Source of the DNA: Gloeobacterales cyanobacterium ES-bin-313
GTDB lineage: Bacteria; Cyanobacteriota; Cyanobacteriia; Gloeobacterales; Gloeobacteraceae
Assembly (NCBI GenBank): GCA_014379585.1
Contig: JACMLN010000034.1
Location: forward strand, 1 to 47,573
Length of the DNA: 47,573 nt
Reading direction: 5' to 3'
Numbering within the stretch: the stretch's first letter is position 1; every line of letters starts with the position of its first letter. The notes under the pieces are model-generated. The model worked only from the letters and a program-made list of their open reading frames with translations. It did no database searches and was not told the origin of the DNA. The position numbers and the translations under genes are program-made. Shown piece by piece: positions 17,685 to 26,549 of the stretch.

Positions 17685-19922
17685 GTGGGTTTAAAGGATT
17701 ACTGGCGTATTTTGCTACGGCATAGGGTCTATGTAATTGCTACTTTTATTGTGGTGTTCGCGAGTATTGCTCTGTGGACATTTGCGCAAACGCCTGTATA
17801 CGAAGCACAAGGTCGTCTTCTCTTTAAGCAAAAACAAACCGCTATTAGCGCATCAGGTGCCGCTTCGCGTAGTTCAGGTCAGCTCGATTCTGTCGCTTTT
17901 GGCAGCCCCCTAGATACGCAAGCAGAAATTATTCGCTCTCGGTCAGTGGTCGAAACGATTATCAAGCGCCTTGGACTCAAAGACCCCGCCAACCCAAAAG
18001 ATTTGATCGACCCGGATGATTTTCTGAAGTTGCTCAAAGTGGAAGCGCTACGCCGTACTGACTTCCTAACTATCAAGTACCGCGACTCCGACCCACGCCT
18101 TGCCGCCCAAGTCGTCAATGCGCTTGCCCAAGAATACATGGTTCGCAATGTGCTCGACAATCGCTCAGAAGCAGCGTCTATCCGCAAGTTTGTTGAAGTA
18201 CAGCTGCCCGCCATGGAAAAGCAACTGCGCGCAGCAGAACATAAATTGCGCCTTTTTAAAGAAAAATATGGCAGCATTATCCTTCGAGAGGAGCAAGCCA
18301 CTGCTATTAGGGTTCTGGCTGATTTCAAGAGCCAGCAAGCGCAAGCGCAGATCAGCTTAGAGGCATCCGAGAGTCACACTAAGGCGCTGGCAGATCGCGT
18401 CGGCATGTCAGAAAAAGATGCAATGATTGCTGGCGCACTGATGAAGACTGACGGTATCAAGGATCTGCGCAAAGACCTTTTGGATGTGGAATCGAGGCTG
18501 GCGGTTCTGCGCTCCCAGTATCAAGACAGCTACCCTGAGGTCAGTCAAATGATCCGCAAGCGCGCTGCGCTGCGCAGTGTGCTGCAAGGGCAAGTCAATC
18601 GCTTTTTCCAAAATGGGCAGTCCCAGTCTTCTTTGCTCGATTCCACTGTGGCTGGTGGCGCAGAGGTGGTTGGCCAGCAGCCACAAGATAACTTTCCGCG
18701 CATCGACGCAGTCCGCCAAGAACTGATTCGTGACTTTGTTTTTGCCAAAGTTGAGGAACTCACGGCCCGAACACGCTTAGAAGCTCTCAACACAGTCACC
18801 CAAGGATACGCCAACCGCGTCGCAGACCTGCCGCGACTTGAAGAAGCCCAAACCCAGCTAGAACGGAGCGTTGCCGCGACTCAGGAAGCCTACGGTCTGT
18901 TGGATCGCAAGTACTACGAGACGCGCATCATCGAAGCACAAAATATCGGCAACGCAGAACTGATCGACCAAGCAATTGCTCCAATCGAACCAATCTGGCC
19001 GCGCAAAACCTTAAGTCTGGCTATCGGTGCAGTCCTCGCATTTATTTTGGGGGCAGCGGTTGCCTTTGTCCGAGAATTCACAAACGACTCCATTCAGACT
19101 GTCGAAGATGCCCAAGAGGTGCTTGGTTTGCCGGTTCTTGGCACGATCCCAGACTTCAGTGATCAAGAAAATACCATTCCGATTGCTTTACAAGATCCGC
19201 TTTCGCCTGTCAGTGAGGCATACCGCTCATTGCGCACGAATATCAAGTTTTTGAGTACCGAGAAACCTATTCAAGTCATCGTCGTCTGTAGTGCAGTTCC
19301 TCAAGAAGGCAAATCGACGACGAGTTCCAACCTAGCCGCAGTCAGTGCTCAGTCCGGTGTCCGCGTGTTGATCATCGACGCAGATTTACGCAAACCTCGC
19401 CAGCATCGCATTTGGAATATGACCAATGGCCGGGGACTCACCAGTGGTTTGGTCGGCGAAGGTGAGTGGCAGCAACATGTCCAATCCACCAGCCAAGATA
19501 ATCTTTCCATTCTCACAAGTGGTCCACTGCCGCCCAATCCTGTTGCTCTCCTTGAATCAAAAAAGATGGCTGCCCTTGTGGAAGAAGCTCGCCAGCACTT
19601 CGACTTGGTGGTAATCGATGCACCGCCCCTCACTGCTGCAACCGATGGTTTAGTACTCAGTAGTCTCTGTGATGGCTTATTGCTCATCGTCAGACCCAAT
19701 ATTGCCAACAAACGTGTACTTGCTAAAATCAAGCAGGACTTCAAGCAGTCGCGCATCAAAGTACTTGGTCAAGTTGTGAATGGAGTGATTGCGGCCAACG
19801 AAGGCTTCAGTTACTATCTGTACAACAATCGCTACACCAGCGAAGAAAGCCCAGTGAATGGCAATGGCAAGGCCCCAGCAGACAGCAAATGGTTTAAAAA
19901 GTCTGCCAAGGAGCGCTCCTAA
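17685..19922 (+). CDS. Wzc-like polysaccharide co-polymerase with BY-kinase domain
   Basis: A 745-residue inner-membrane protein starting at GTG 17685 with GAGGGAG upstream. It has a Wzz-type N-terminus with a first membrane helix (about 13-35) and a long coiled periplasmic region. A GNVR-like segment and second helix (about 444-466: LAIGAVLAFILGAAVAFVRE) follow. The cytoplasmic tyrosine kinase has Walker A Lys543 (SAVPQEGKSTTSSNLA), Walker A' IIDADLRKPRQH and Walker B VVIDAPPL. The Tyr cluster FSYYLYNNRYTSEE near residue 710-722 is the likely autophosphorylation tail. Such proteins control chain length and export of Wzx/Wzy-made polysaccharides. It opens the exopolysaccharide cluster; the cognate phosphatase appears to be the PHP protein at 28835-29635. 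Confidence 0.93.
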   Translation: MGLKDYWRILLRHRVYVIATFIVVFASIALWTFAQTPVYEAQGRLLFKQKQTAISASGAASRSSGQLDSVAFGSPLDTQAEIIRSRSVVETIIKRLGLKDPANPKDLIDPDDFLKLLKVEALRRTDFLTIKYRDSDPRLAAQVVNALAQEYMVRNVLDNRSEAASIRKFVEVQLPAMEKQLRAAEHKLRLFKEKYGSIILREEQATAIRVLADFKSQQAQAQISLEASESHTKALADRVGMSEKDAMIAGALMKTDGIKDLRKDLLDVESRLAVLRSQYQDSYPEVSQMIRKRAALRSVLQGQVNRFFQNGQSQSSLLDSTVAGGAEVVGQQPQDNFPRIDAVRQELIRDFVFAKVEELTARTRLEALNTVTQGYANRVADLPRLEEAQTQLERSVAATQEAYGLLDRKYYETRIIEAQNIGNAELIDQAIAPIEPIWPRKTLSLAIGAVLAFILGAAVAFVREFTNDSIQTVEDAQEVLGLPVLGTIPDFSDQENTIPIALQDPLSPVSEAYRSLRTNIKFLSTEKPIQVIVVCSAVPQEGKSTTSSNLAAVSAQSGVRVLIIDADLRKPRQHRIWNMTNGRGLTSGLVGEGEWQQHVQSTSQDNLSILTSGPLPPNPVALLESKKMAALVEEARQHFDLVVIDAPPLTAATDGLVLSSLCDGLLLIVRPNIANKRVLAKIKQDFKQSRIKVLGQVVNGVIAANEGFSYYLYNNRYTSEESPVNGNGKAPADSKWFKKSAKERS

Positions 19923-19930
19923 CCCAACTT

Positions 19931-20950
19931 ATGATTGCAGTAAACGGGCGTTATCTACTCAAAACGAGAATTTCAGGGGTTGAACGGTATGCGCAGGAAG
20001 TGATAAAGAGGATAGGAGAGACTTTGCCTCTCACACTATTGACACCTAAGAAACGTTCGACAGCCTATGAACATTTTTGGGAGCAATGCCTTCTGCCTTT
20101 ATCTCTCAAAGATCGGCCATTGCTTTTCAATCCTTGTAATCTCGCTCCAGTTCTTTACAGTCGGAATGTTGTTGTTCTCCACGACATTATCCCGCTTGTC
20201 TATCCCGAGTTTTATAGTTTTGGTTTTCGTTCTTACTATGGGTTTCTGTTGCCGTTGATTGCTCAAAGAGCGATCCATATCGTGACGGTCTCTAAATTTT
20301 CAAAACAAGAAATAATCCGTTGTCTTGGAATTTGCGAAAAAAAGATTAGCGTTGTCTACTCTGGTGTGAGCCAACGCTTTCATCCTAACCAAGTGCTTCC
20401 ACCAAAATATAACTTTGACCGCCCCTATATTCTTTACACAGGTTCTTTAGAACCACGAAAAGATGTTGGTACTTTGGTACGCGCTTTTGACTTCGCGCGA
20501 AAAAATGGGCACCTCCAGGATCATTGCTTGATTGTGGCTGGAAATCCTCATAAGAACTTTTCTCAATTAGACTTTTCACCTGAGAGTACTAATGATATCT
20601 TTTTCTTAGGCTACGTAGACGATCACGATTTGCCTGCATTGTACGCAAATGCTGAACTATTTGTTTATCCCTCGCTCTACGAAGGATTTGGTCTACCTGT
20701 GCTTGAAGCGATGGCCTCGGGGACTGTTCCACTTGTGTCTGACAGTTCTTCTTTGGTGGAAATCGTCCGCAGGAAAGATTTACGGTTTCCACCTGGAAAT
20801 TATAAAATGCTTGCGCAAAGGATCTGTGACCTAATTGCAGATCCTCTAGCATATCAGCAATTGCGCCAGGAATGTCTGCAATTTTCCAGCCAATTTTCTT
20901 GGTCAGAAACAGCGAGAAATACTGCTAAAATTCTTACTGGTATTGTGTGA
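19931..20950 (+). CDS. GT4-family glycosyltransferase (exopolysaccharide)
   Basis: A 339-residue glycosyltransferase with two Rossmann-like halves (GT-B). The acceptor half begins MIAVNGRYLLKTRISGVERYAQEV. The donor half holds RPYILYTGSLEPRKDVGTLVRAF and the E-x7-E signature region YPSLYEGFGLPVLEAMASGTVPL, the hallmark of GT4 retaining transferases. No membrane segment is predicted, so it probably works at the inner face of the membrane on lipid-linked sugar. It starts 8 bp after the Wzc-like gene. Two spot-checked lines of this gene are about 42-45% GC, lower than the flanking cluster, suggesting a separate origin. The sugar specificity cannot be read from sequence. Confidence 0.88.
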   Translation: MIAVNGRYLLKTRISGVERYAQEVIKRIGETLPLTLLTPKKRSTAYEHFWEQCLLPLSLKDRPLLFNPCNLAPVLYSRNVVVLHDIIPLVYPEFYSFGFRSYYGFLLPLIAQRAIHIVTVSKFSKQEIIRCLGICEKKISVVYSGVSQRFHPNQVLPPKYNFDRPYILYTGSLEPRKDVGTLVRAFDFARKNGHLQDHCLIVAGNPHKNFSQLDFSPESTNDIFFLGYVDDHDLPALYANAELFVYPSLYEGFGLPVLEAMASGTVPLVSDSSSLVEIVRRKDLRFPPGNYKMLAQRICDLIADPLAYQQLRQECLQFSSQFSWSETARNTAKILTGIV

Positions 20951-20961
20951 AATTAAGTCTA

Positions 20962-22071
20962 ATGAAGGTTGCCATTGTCCATGATTATTTAAGCCAGTTT
21001 GGCGGGGCGGAACGTGTTGTCTCGGAGATGGCTCGGATCTTTCAAGATGCGCCGATCTACACGTCCATTTTTCATCCTGAAATGACTTGGCCAGAGATCA
21101 ACCACTACCGAGTTTTCACCACTTGGCTTCAGAATGTACCGGGAAGTAAGCGCCACTTCAAACTGCTTTTGCCTCTCTATCCGATGGTTTTTGAGCAGAT
21201 GCACTTCAAAAACTACGATGTGGTGATTTCTTCCTCTAGTTCTTTTGCTAAAGGAGTCAATGTTTGTCCAGAGGCAACGCACATTTGCTACTGCCACACA
21301 CCAACTCGGTTTTTGTGGAGTTTCGAAGACTATCTCAGCCGTCAAGGTATTGGTACTTGGAGCCGCAATGTTTTGCGGCCCGTGATCAATGCTCTACAGC
21401 ACTGGGATCTTTATGCTGCCCGTAAACCCGACTACTTTTTGGCGAATTCCTCTGTAGTCAAACAGCGGATTGCCAGAATTTATGGGCGGGATGCCCAAGT
21501 TATTCACCCACCGGTGAATGTGCACCGCTTCAAAGTTGCCCACAAAAGTGAAAATTTCTACTTAATTGTCTCCCGTCTGCTTTCCTATAAGCGCATCGAT
21601 ATTGCCGTTGAAGCCTTCAATCGCCTTGGTTTGCCATTGGTGATCGTCGGCGACGGCCCAGATCGCGCCTATTTAGAGCGGTTGGCAAAAAGTAATGTGA
21701 CATTCACTGGCTATGTGAACGACACAAAGGTGCTTGATTATTTCTACCGCTGCCGTGCTTTTATTTTTCCGGGAGAAGAAGATTTTGGTATTGCCCCTCT
21801 TGAGGCGAACGCCTGCGGAAAACCAGTTATTGCCTACCGCGCTGGGGGTACCCTTGACACACTGATTGAAGGCGAGAGTGGATTGTTTTTTGATGAACAG
21901 GACGCTGAGTCTCTGCTTCAATCCGTGCAGTCCAGTCGAAAAATTTCCTGGGATCCTGGAAAAATTCGGCTGCACGCCGAATCTTTTTGTCCAGAAAATT
22001 TTCAGCAAAAAATGATAAATTTCGTAGATGAGGTTACGAGCAAAAAAGCGGCTATAGAGCTAAGGAGATAG
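20962..22071 (+). CDS. GT4-family glycosyltransferase (exopolysaccharide), second
   Basis: About 369 residues from ATG 20962 (MKVAIVHDYLSQFGGAERVV), the typical start of this subgroup; an in-frame GTG at 20947 overlaps the previous stop and would add five residues. GT-B features are present: an N-terminal acceptor domain with TRFLWSFEDYLSR, a linker FLANSSVVKQRI, a donor domain with FYLIVSRLLSYKRIDIAVEAF, and the signature FPGEEDFGIAPLEANACGKPVIAY with its paired Glu residues. Members of this subgroup often act as mannosyl- or rhamnosyltransferases in O-antigen and EPS clusters. It sits between the first glycosyltransferase and the rhamnose genes. Confidence 0.9.
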   Translation: MKVAIVHDYLSQFGGAERVVSEMARIFQDAPIYTSIFHPEMTWPEINHYRVFTTWLQNVPGSKRHFKLLLPLYPMVFEQMHFKNYDVVISSSSSFAKGVNVCPEATHICYCHTPTRFLWSFEDYLSRQGIGTWSRNVLRPVINALQHWDLYAARKPDYFLANSSVVKQRIARIYGRDAQVIHPPVNVHRFKVAHKSENFYLIVSRLLSYKRIDIAVEAFNRLGLPLVIVGDGPDRAYLERLAKSNVTFTGYVNDTKVLDYFYRCRAFIFPGEEDFGIAPLEANACGKPVIAYRAGGTLDTLIEGESGLFFDEQDAESLLQSVQSSRKISWDPGKIRLHAESFCPENFQQKMINFVDEVTSKKAAIELRR

Positions 22072-22116
22072 CTCAAAGTCATTAGGAAAGCATAGTGTAT
22101 ATGACGGATTTCTACG

Positions 22117-22992
22117 ATGGTTTATTTAGTGACTGGCGCAAAGGGACAACTAGGGCAAGCAGTTGTTGCCCTTCTCAAACAGCAGGGTAAACAGGTCTGT
22201 GCTTTTTCCCGCGATCAGCTCGATATTGGCGATTATGGGCAACTGGCTGAAGTTTTCGCCGAACATCAACCCAAAATCGTTTTCAATTGCGCCGCCTACA
22301 CCCAGGTGGATCGTGCTGAGAGCGAATCAGAAATTGCCCACCGCGTCAACGCCCAAGGTCCAAAGTACCTAGCACAGTTGTGTACGCAATACGACGCATT
22401 CCTCTGTCATTTTTCAACGGACTACGTTTTTAACGGCAAAGCTTTTCTACCCTACGAAGAAAACGCAGTTCCTTCACCTCTCGGTGTTTACGGCCAAACC
22501 AAGCGCCAAGGAGAGGCCGCTGTCGAAATCTCCCAAGCGCGCTACGCAATTTTGCGCACGGCCTGGGTCTACGGCCTGGTCGGAAAGAATTTTGTGAAGA
22601 CGATCCTGCGCCTAGCCCAAGAACGCGAAACCCTGCGCATCGTCGAAGACCAGATCGGCACACCAACTTGGACGGGAGATCTTGCTGAAGTCGCCCTCGC
22701 CCTTGCAGAAGGGCAAACCGAAAATGGCATTTACCACGTCACCAACAGTGGGGTCGCAAGTTGGTACGATTTTGCTGTAGCGATCTGCGAAGAGGCAACG
22801 CACCTCGGTTGGGATTTGCGCGTCAAGGAGATCATCTCGATCTCAACTGCCGAATATCCAACTCCCGCAGAGCGCCCTAGTTATTCCGTCCTCTCACGCC
22901 GTAAGGTTGAAGAGAAACTTGGACATAAAATGACCCATTGGCGGGTTGCTTTACGTCAAATGCTCAAAGCGTTGTGGGAGAGTGAACATTGA
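22117..22992 (+). CDS. rfbD: dTDP-4-dehydrorhamnose reductase
   Basis: A 291-residue extended SDR enzyme that performs the last step of dTDP-L-rhamnose synthesis, reducing dTDP-4-keto-L-rhamnose with NAD(P)H. The nucleotide-binding motif is TGAKGQLGQ at residues 6-14. The active site includes the STDYVFNG segment with the catalytic Thr and the YGQTKRQGE motif (Tyr and Lys). The C-terminal substrate region includes RTAWVYG and TPTWTGDLAE. The length is normal. It overlaps the next gene, rfbB, by 4 nt (TTGA), so the two are translationally coupled. Confidence 0.95.
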   Translation: MVYLVTGAKGQLGQAVVALLKQQGKQVCAFSRDQLDIGDYGQLAEVFAEHQPKIVFNCAAYTQVDRAESESEIAHRVNAQGPKYLAQLCTQYDAFLCHFSTDYVFNGKAFLPYEENAVPSPLGVYGQTKRQGEAAVEISQARYAILRTAWVYGLVGKNFVKTILRLAQERETLRIVEDQIGTPTWTGDLAEVALALAEGQTENGIYHVTNSGVASWYDFAVAICEEATHLGWDLRVKEIISISTAEYPTPAERPSYSVLSRRKVEEKLGHKMTHWRVALRQMLKALWESEH

Positions 22993-24035
22993 AACAGATC
23001 CTCGTCACGGGTGGAGCCGGGTTTATCGGCAGTAATTTTGTCCATTACTGGAGTCAAATTTACCCAGAAGACCGTCTTGTAGTGCTGGACAATCTCACCT
23101 ACGCAGGAAATCTGGCTAACCTTGAGGCTCTGCAAACCAAAATTCGGTTTGTCCAAGGCAGTATCTGCGACACCGAACTTGTCGATCAACTTTTCGTCGA
23201 AGAAAACCTTGACACAGTCGTGCATTTTGCAGCTGAATCCCATGTTGATCGATCAATTCTTGGCCCTGGGTTGTTTGTGGAGACGAACATTCAAGGCACG
23301 TTCGTTTTACTAGAAGCTGCCCGAAAGCACTGGTTGCCTGCAAAGCAGGGGAAATTTTTACACGTTTCCACCGATGAAGTCTACGGCAGTTTGTCCCCTG
23401 AGGATCCGCCTTTTACCGAACAGACTCCCTACCAGCCCAACAGTCCCTACGCAGCTTCAAAAGCGGCCAGCGACCATCTTGTGCGGGCGTACTTCCATAC
23501 CTATGGATTGCCTGTACTGACGACCAACTGTTCGAATAATTACGGCCCCTACCAATTTCCCGAAAAGCTGATCCCTTTGATGATCACCAATGCCTTGCTC
23601 GGTAAGCCTTTACCTATCTACGGTGATGGCCAAAATGTTCGAGACTGGCTGTACGTGGAAGATCACTGTCGTGGGATCGAAGCAGTATTGCTGCGGGGGC
23701 GACTTGGGGAGACCTACAACATCGGTTCTCGCAACGAACGCTCTAATCTTGAAACTGTACATTTGCTCTGCGACCTGCTCGCAAGGCAGATCCCAGACCG
23801 GGACTTCCATGGTTTGATCTCCTATGTCACCGATAGACCAGGCCATGACCGTCGTTACGCCATTGACCCAACCAAGATCGATGCAGAACTTGACTGGAGA
23901 CCCCTCGAAAATTTTGAAACCGGCTTAGAGAAGACGGTAATTTGGTACTTGGAGCATAGGCAGTGGTGGCAGTCCTTGCTTGAACGTTCATCTTTCCCTA
24001 AAGAGCTAGTGCCATGTCCCTCACCGAACCTATGA
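22989..24035 (+). CDS. rfbB: dTDP-glucose 4,6-dehydratase
   Basis: A 348-residue extended SDR starting at TTG 22989 inside the rfbD stop. It converts dTDP-glucose to dTDP-4-keto-6-deoxyglucose using bound NAD+. Seen in sequence: TGGAGFIGSNFVHY (residues about 7-20), HFAAESHVDRSI, the catalytic STDEVYGSL with its Thr-Asp-Glu, and YAASKAASDHLVRAY with the Tyr/Lys pair. TTNCSNNYGPYQFPEKLIPLMI and RDWLYVEDHCRGI are typical of RmlB. It is the second enzyme of the rhamnose pathway; rfbA is two genes downstream. Confidence 0.96.
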   Translation: MKQILVTGGAGFIGSNFVHYWSQIYPEDRLVVLDNLTYAGNLANLEALQTKIRFVQGSICDTELVDQLFVEENLDTVVHFAAESHVDRSILGPGLFVETNIQGTFVLLEAARKHWLPAKQGKFLHVSTDEVYGSLSPEDPPFTEQTPYQPNSPYAASKAASDHLVRAYFHTYGLPVLTTNCSNNYGPYQFPEKLIPLMITNALLGKPLPIYGDGQNVRDWLYVEDHCRGIEAVLLRGRLGETYNIGSRNERSNLETVHLLCDLLARQIPDRDFHGLISYVTDRPGHDRRYAIDPTKIDAELDWRPLENFETGLEKTVIWYLEHRQWWQSLLERSSFPKELVPCPSPNL

Positions 24036-25432
24036 AGATCAACGATGTTCGAGCGACAGGAGGCCAAGGTCTGCGCCGTGGCGAACTGGTCAAGTGGAGC
24101 CGAGTGGTTCTGTTGAGCCTGAGCGATCTTGGTGCTTTTGTGATGGCGTGGCTGTTGGCAGCGCAGATTTTTCCAAGCAAAGTTTCGGCGGGGTATTTTA
24201 ACCTTCATGCTTGGCCGATCTGGTTGCTCAGTGGCACGATGATCGCCCTCAACGCTGTGCGTGGTCTCTACCGGGGGGGCAACTACTGGCGGAGCACTTG
24301 GGATCTTTTTATCAGTGTTGGTCTTTCCTTTTTACTCATTCAACTTTTTTGGTTTGTGACCACCGAAGGGCCACCCCCTTTTAGCCGCTTAGTGTTCGCT
24401 GGGGCTTGGTTTTTGAGTGTGATTTTGGCTTCCCTCGGGCGCACGTTCCTCAATCAAGTGATTTCGAGATTGCGCCGTGTCAAGCAGTTCTGTGTGCCAA
24501 CTTTTGTCATTGGTCCTCCAGAACGCCGTGCCCAGATGGTACGGATGCTTTCAACGGGTGGTTACACCGTTGTCGGTGAAGCGAATCCGACAGACGATGT
24601 GATCTCAGGTCTGTTGGAAGAAGTGCTTGTCAGCGATGCCCAAGAGGTGGTGATCTCGACATTGGACTACTTACCCGGTTTGCCTGCGTTTTATCGAGGA
24701 CTCCACGCCGAAGGGATCACAACGCGCTGGGTGCCCGATTCTGGCGAATTGCTCCTTCATCAAGTTGGGACGACCCGTATTTTGTGTGGGATGCCGACGG
24801 TTGAAGTTTGTCCACCTCTGTTTGGTGGTTTGGATTTTCGTCTGAAGCGGATCATCGATATTGCCCTCGCAGGCATTGCTCTATTCATCACTGCACCGAT
24901 TGCCCTCGTCATTGCTATTGCGATTCGGCTCAATTCTCCAGGGCCTGTGTTCTTTACCCAAGAGCGGATTGGCGTGCGGGGTAAACCCTTTAAGATGTTC
25001 AAATTTCGCAGTATGTATGTGGATGCCGAGGCGCGCAAAGCAGAACTGCTTGCCCAAAATGAAGCGGAAGGCCCGCTCTTTAAGTTGCGCAATGACCCGC
25101 GAATTACAGCAGTCGGTCAATTTTTGCGTAAATCAAGTCTCGATGAAATGCCCCAACTTTGGAATGTCTTAACTGGGGAGATGAGTCTGGTGGGGCCACG
25201 TCCGCCTTTAGCTTCGGAGGTGGCGCTCTACAAGAATTGGCATTTTGACCGTTTACTGGTCATTCCGGGCATTACAGGACTGTGGCAAATTTCAGGCCGC
25301 TCGGATCTCAAAGACTTCGACGATGTTGTCCGTCTCGACCTTTACTACATTCAGAATTGGTCCTTGGCTTTAGACATTGACATCATGCTTAAAACCGTCG
25401 GTGTAGTCCTTCGTGGCAAGGGAGCCTATTAA
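24032..25432 (+). CDS. Undecaprenyl-phosphate sugar phosphotransferase (WbaP/CpsE-like initiating enzyme)
   Basis: About 466 residues. ATG 24032 overlaps the rfbB stop as ATGA, matching other junctions in this cluster; ATG 24014 would add six residues. The N-terminal half has four or five membrane helices (LSDLGAFVMAWLLAA, LHAWPIWLLSGTMIALNAV, LFISVGLSFLLIQLFWFV, LVFAGAWFLSVILASL). A CoA-binding-like domain (FVIGPPERRAQMVRML) follows. The C-terminal catalytic domain is typical: KRIIDIALAGIALFITAPI, then SPGPVFFTQERIGVRGKPF, KFRSMYVDAE, RKSSLDEMPQLWNVL, MSLVGPRPP and PGITGLWQISGRSD. It transfers a sugar-1-phosphate to undecaprenyl phosphate at the inner membrane, starting the repeat unit. Confidence 0.93.
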   Translation: MKINDVRATGGQGLRRGELVKWSRVVLLSLSDLGAFVMAWLLAAQIFPSKVSAGYFNLHAWPIWLLSGTMIALNAVRGLYRGGNYWRSTWDLFISVGLSFLLIQLFWFVTTEGPPPFSRLVFAGAWFLSVILASLGRTFLNQVISRLRRVKQFCVPTFVIGPPERRAQMVRMLSTGGYTVVGEANPTDDVISGLLEEVLVSDAQEVVISTLDYLPGLPAFYRGLHAEGITTRWVPDSGELLLHQVGTTRILCGMPTVEVCPPLFGGLDFRLKRIIDIALAGIALFITAPIALVIAIAIRLNSPGPVFFTQERIGVRGKPFKMFKFRSMYVDAEARKAELLAQNEAEGPLFKLRNDPRITAVGQFLRKSSLDEMPQLWNVLTGEMSLVGPRPPLASEVALYKNWHFDRLLVIPGITGLWQISGRSDLKDFDDVVRLDLYYIQNWSLALDIDIMLKTVGVVLRGKGAY

Positions 25433-25433
25433 A

Positions 25434-26501
25434 ATGCGTGGATTGATCTTGTCTGGTGGTCGAGGCACGCGCCTACGACCACTCACTTACACAGGAGCGA
25501 AACAACTCGTCCCCGTGGCGAACAAGCCGATCCTCTGGTACGGCATTGAAGCGATGGTTGCTAGCGGGATTCGCGACATTGGCATTGTGATCAGCCCCGA
25601 AACGGGGGATCAAGTGAAGCAACTGACTGGAGACGGCACACGCTTTGGTGCTCAGATCAGCTACATCTTGCAGGCAGAACCCCTTGGTTTGGCCCATGCC
25701 GTGCGCACGGCGCGCCCTTTTTTGGGGGATGAAGCTTTCGCCATGTACCTGGGAGATAACCTGATTCAGACAGGCTTGGAGCAGTTGATCAGCCGCTTTG
25801 AAGTCTCGCAACCGGACGCTTTGATCTTGCTGAAGCGGGTTCCTAATCCCACTGCTTTTGGGGTGGCCGAGTTGGATGCCACAGGTCAAGTCCGTCGTCT
25901 GGTCGAAAAGCCGAAGGAACCCCCCTCTGACTTGGCCTTGGTGGGCGTTTATTTGTTTTCTGCTTTTATCCACAAAGCGATCGATGCGATCGCACCCTCG
26001 GCACGGGGAGAACTGGAGATCACCGATGCGATTCAATCTTTAATTGCCAGTGGTCAGCGGGTCGAATCCCTCGAACTGGCGGGATGGTGGCTGGATACGG
26101 GCAAAAAAGACGATCTCCTCGAAGCAAACCGGATTATTCTCGATGAACAGGTGATCTGCACCCAGTCGGGAGAAGTTGATTCTGAAAGCAAGATTAGTGG
26201 GCGTGTCTGCATTGGCTCAGGAAGCAAGATTATCCGCTCGACGATTCGTGGACCTGTGATCATCGGAACCAATTGTTCGGTGGAAGATACCTATATCGGC
26301 CCATATACGAGTATTGGTGACCGAGTTATCCTCAAAAAAGTGGATATTGACCACAGTGTCGTGCTTGAAGGCGCAAATGTCAGCGAAGCAGGGCGCGTCG
26401 TAGACAGCTTGATCGGTCAGCGGGCTGTGGTGCGCAGCCACCAGGGGGTGCCAGTGGCCCATCGCTTTATGCTCGGCGACGACTCGGTGGTGGAACTTTA
26501 G
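25434..26501 (+). CDS. rfbA: Glucose-1-phosphate thymidylyltransferase, long form with beta-helix domain
   Basis: About 355 residues from ATG 25434 (MRGLILSGGRGTRLRPLT), immediately after the previous stop. The N-terminal nucleotidyltransferase domain has the GGRGTRLRPLT loop, KQLVPVANKPILWYGIEAM, AMYLGDNLI (metal-binding Asp) and VEKPKEPPSDLALVGVYLF. The C-terminus is an added left-handed beta-helix with hexapeptide-like repeats (ISGRVCIGSGSKIIRSTIRGPVIIGTNCSVEDTYIG). This is the long RmlA form rather than the compact enterobacterial one. It makes dTDP-glucose from glucose-1-phosphate and dTTP, the first committed step towards dTDP-rhamnose. Confidence 0.92.
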   Translation: MRGLILSGGRGTRLRPLTYTGAKQLVPVANKPILWYGIEAMVASGIRDIGIVISPETGDQVKQLTGDGTRFGAQISYILQAEPLGLAHAVRTARPFLGDEAFAMYLGDNLIQTGLEQLISRFEVSQPDALILLKRVPNPTAFGVAELDATGQVRRLVEKPKEPPSDLALVGVYLFSAFIHKAIDAIAPSARGELEITDAIQSLIASGQRVESLELAGWWLDTGKKDDLLEANRIILDEQVICTQSGEVDSESKISGRVCIGSGSKIIRSTIRGPVIIGTNCSVEDTYIGPYTSIGDRVILKKVDIDHSVVLEGANVSEAGRVVDSLIGQRAVVRSHQGVPVAHRFMLGDDSVVEL

Positions 26502-26549
26502 CCAAAAGCTCAGGTAAGGTACACTAAGCAGGAGCTTTGTAACAGACAG

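Noticed and set aside
25473-26036. Minus-strand frame (187 codons) opposite rfbA
   Set aside because: Shadow of a strongly supported gene with no own signals.
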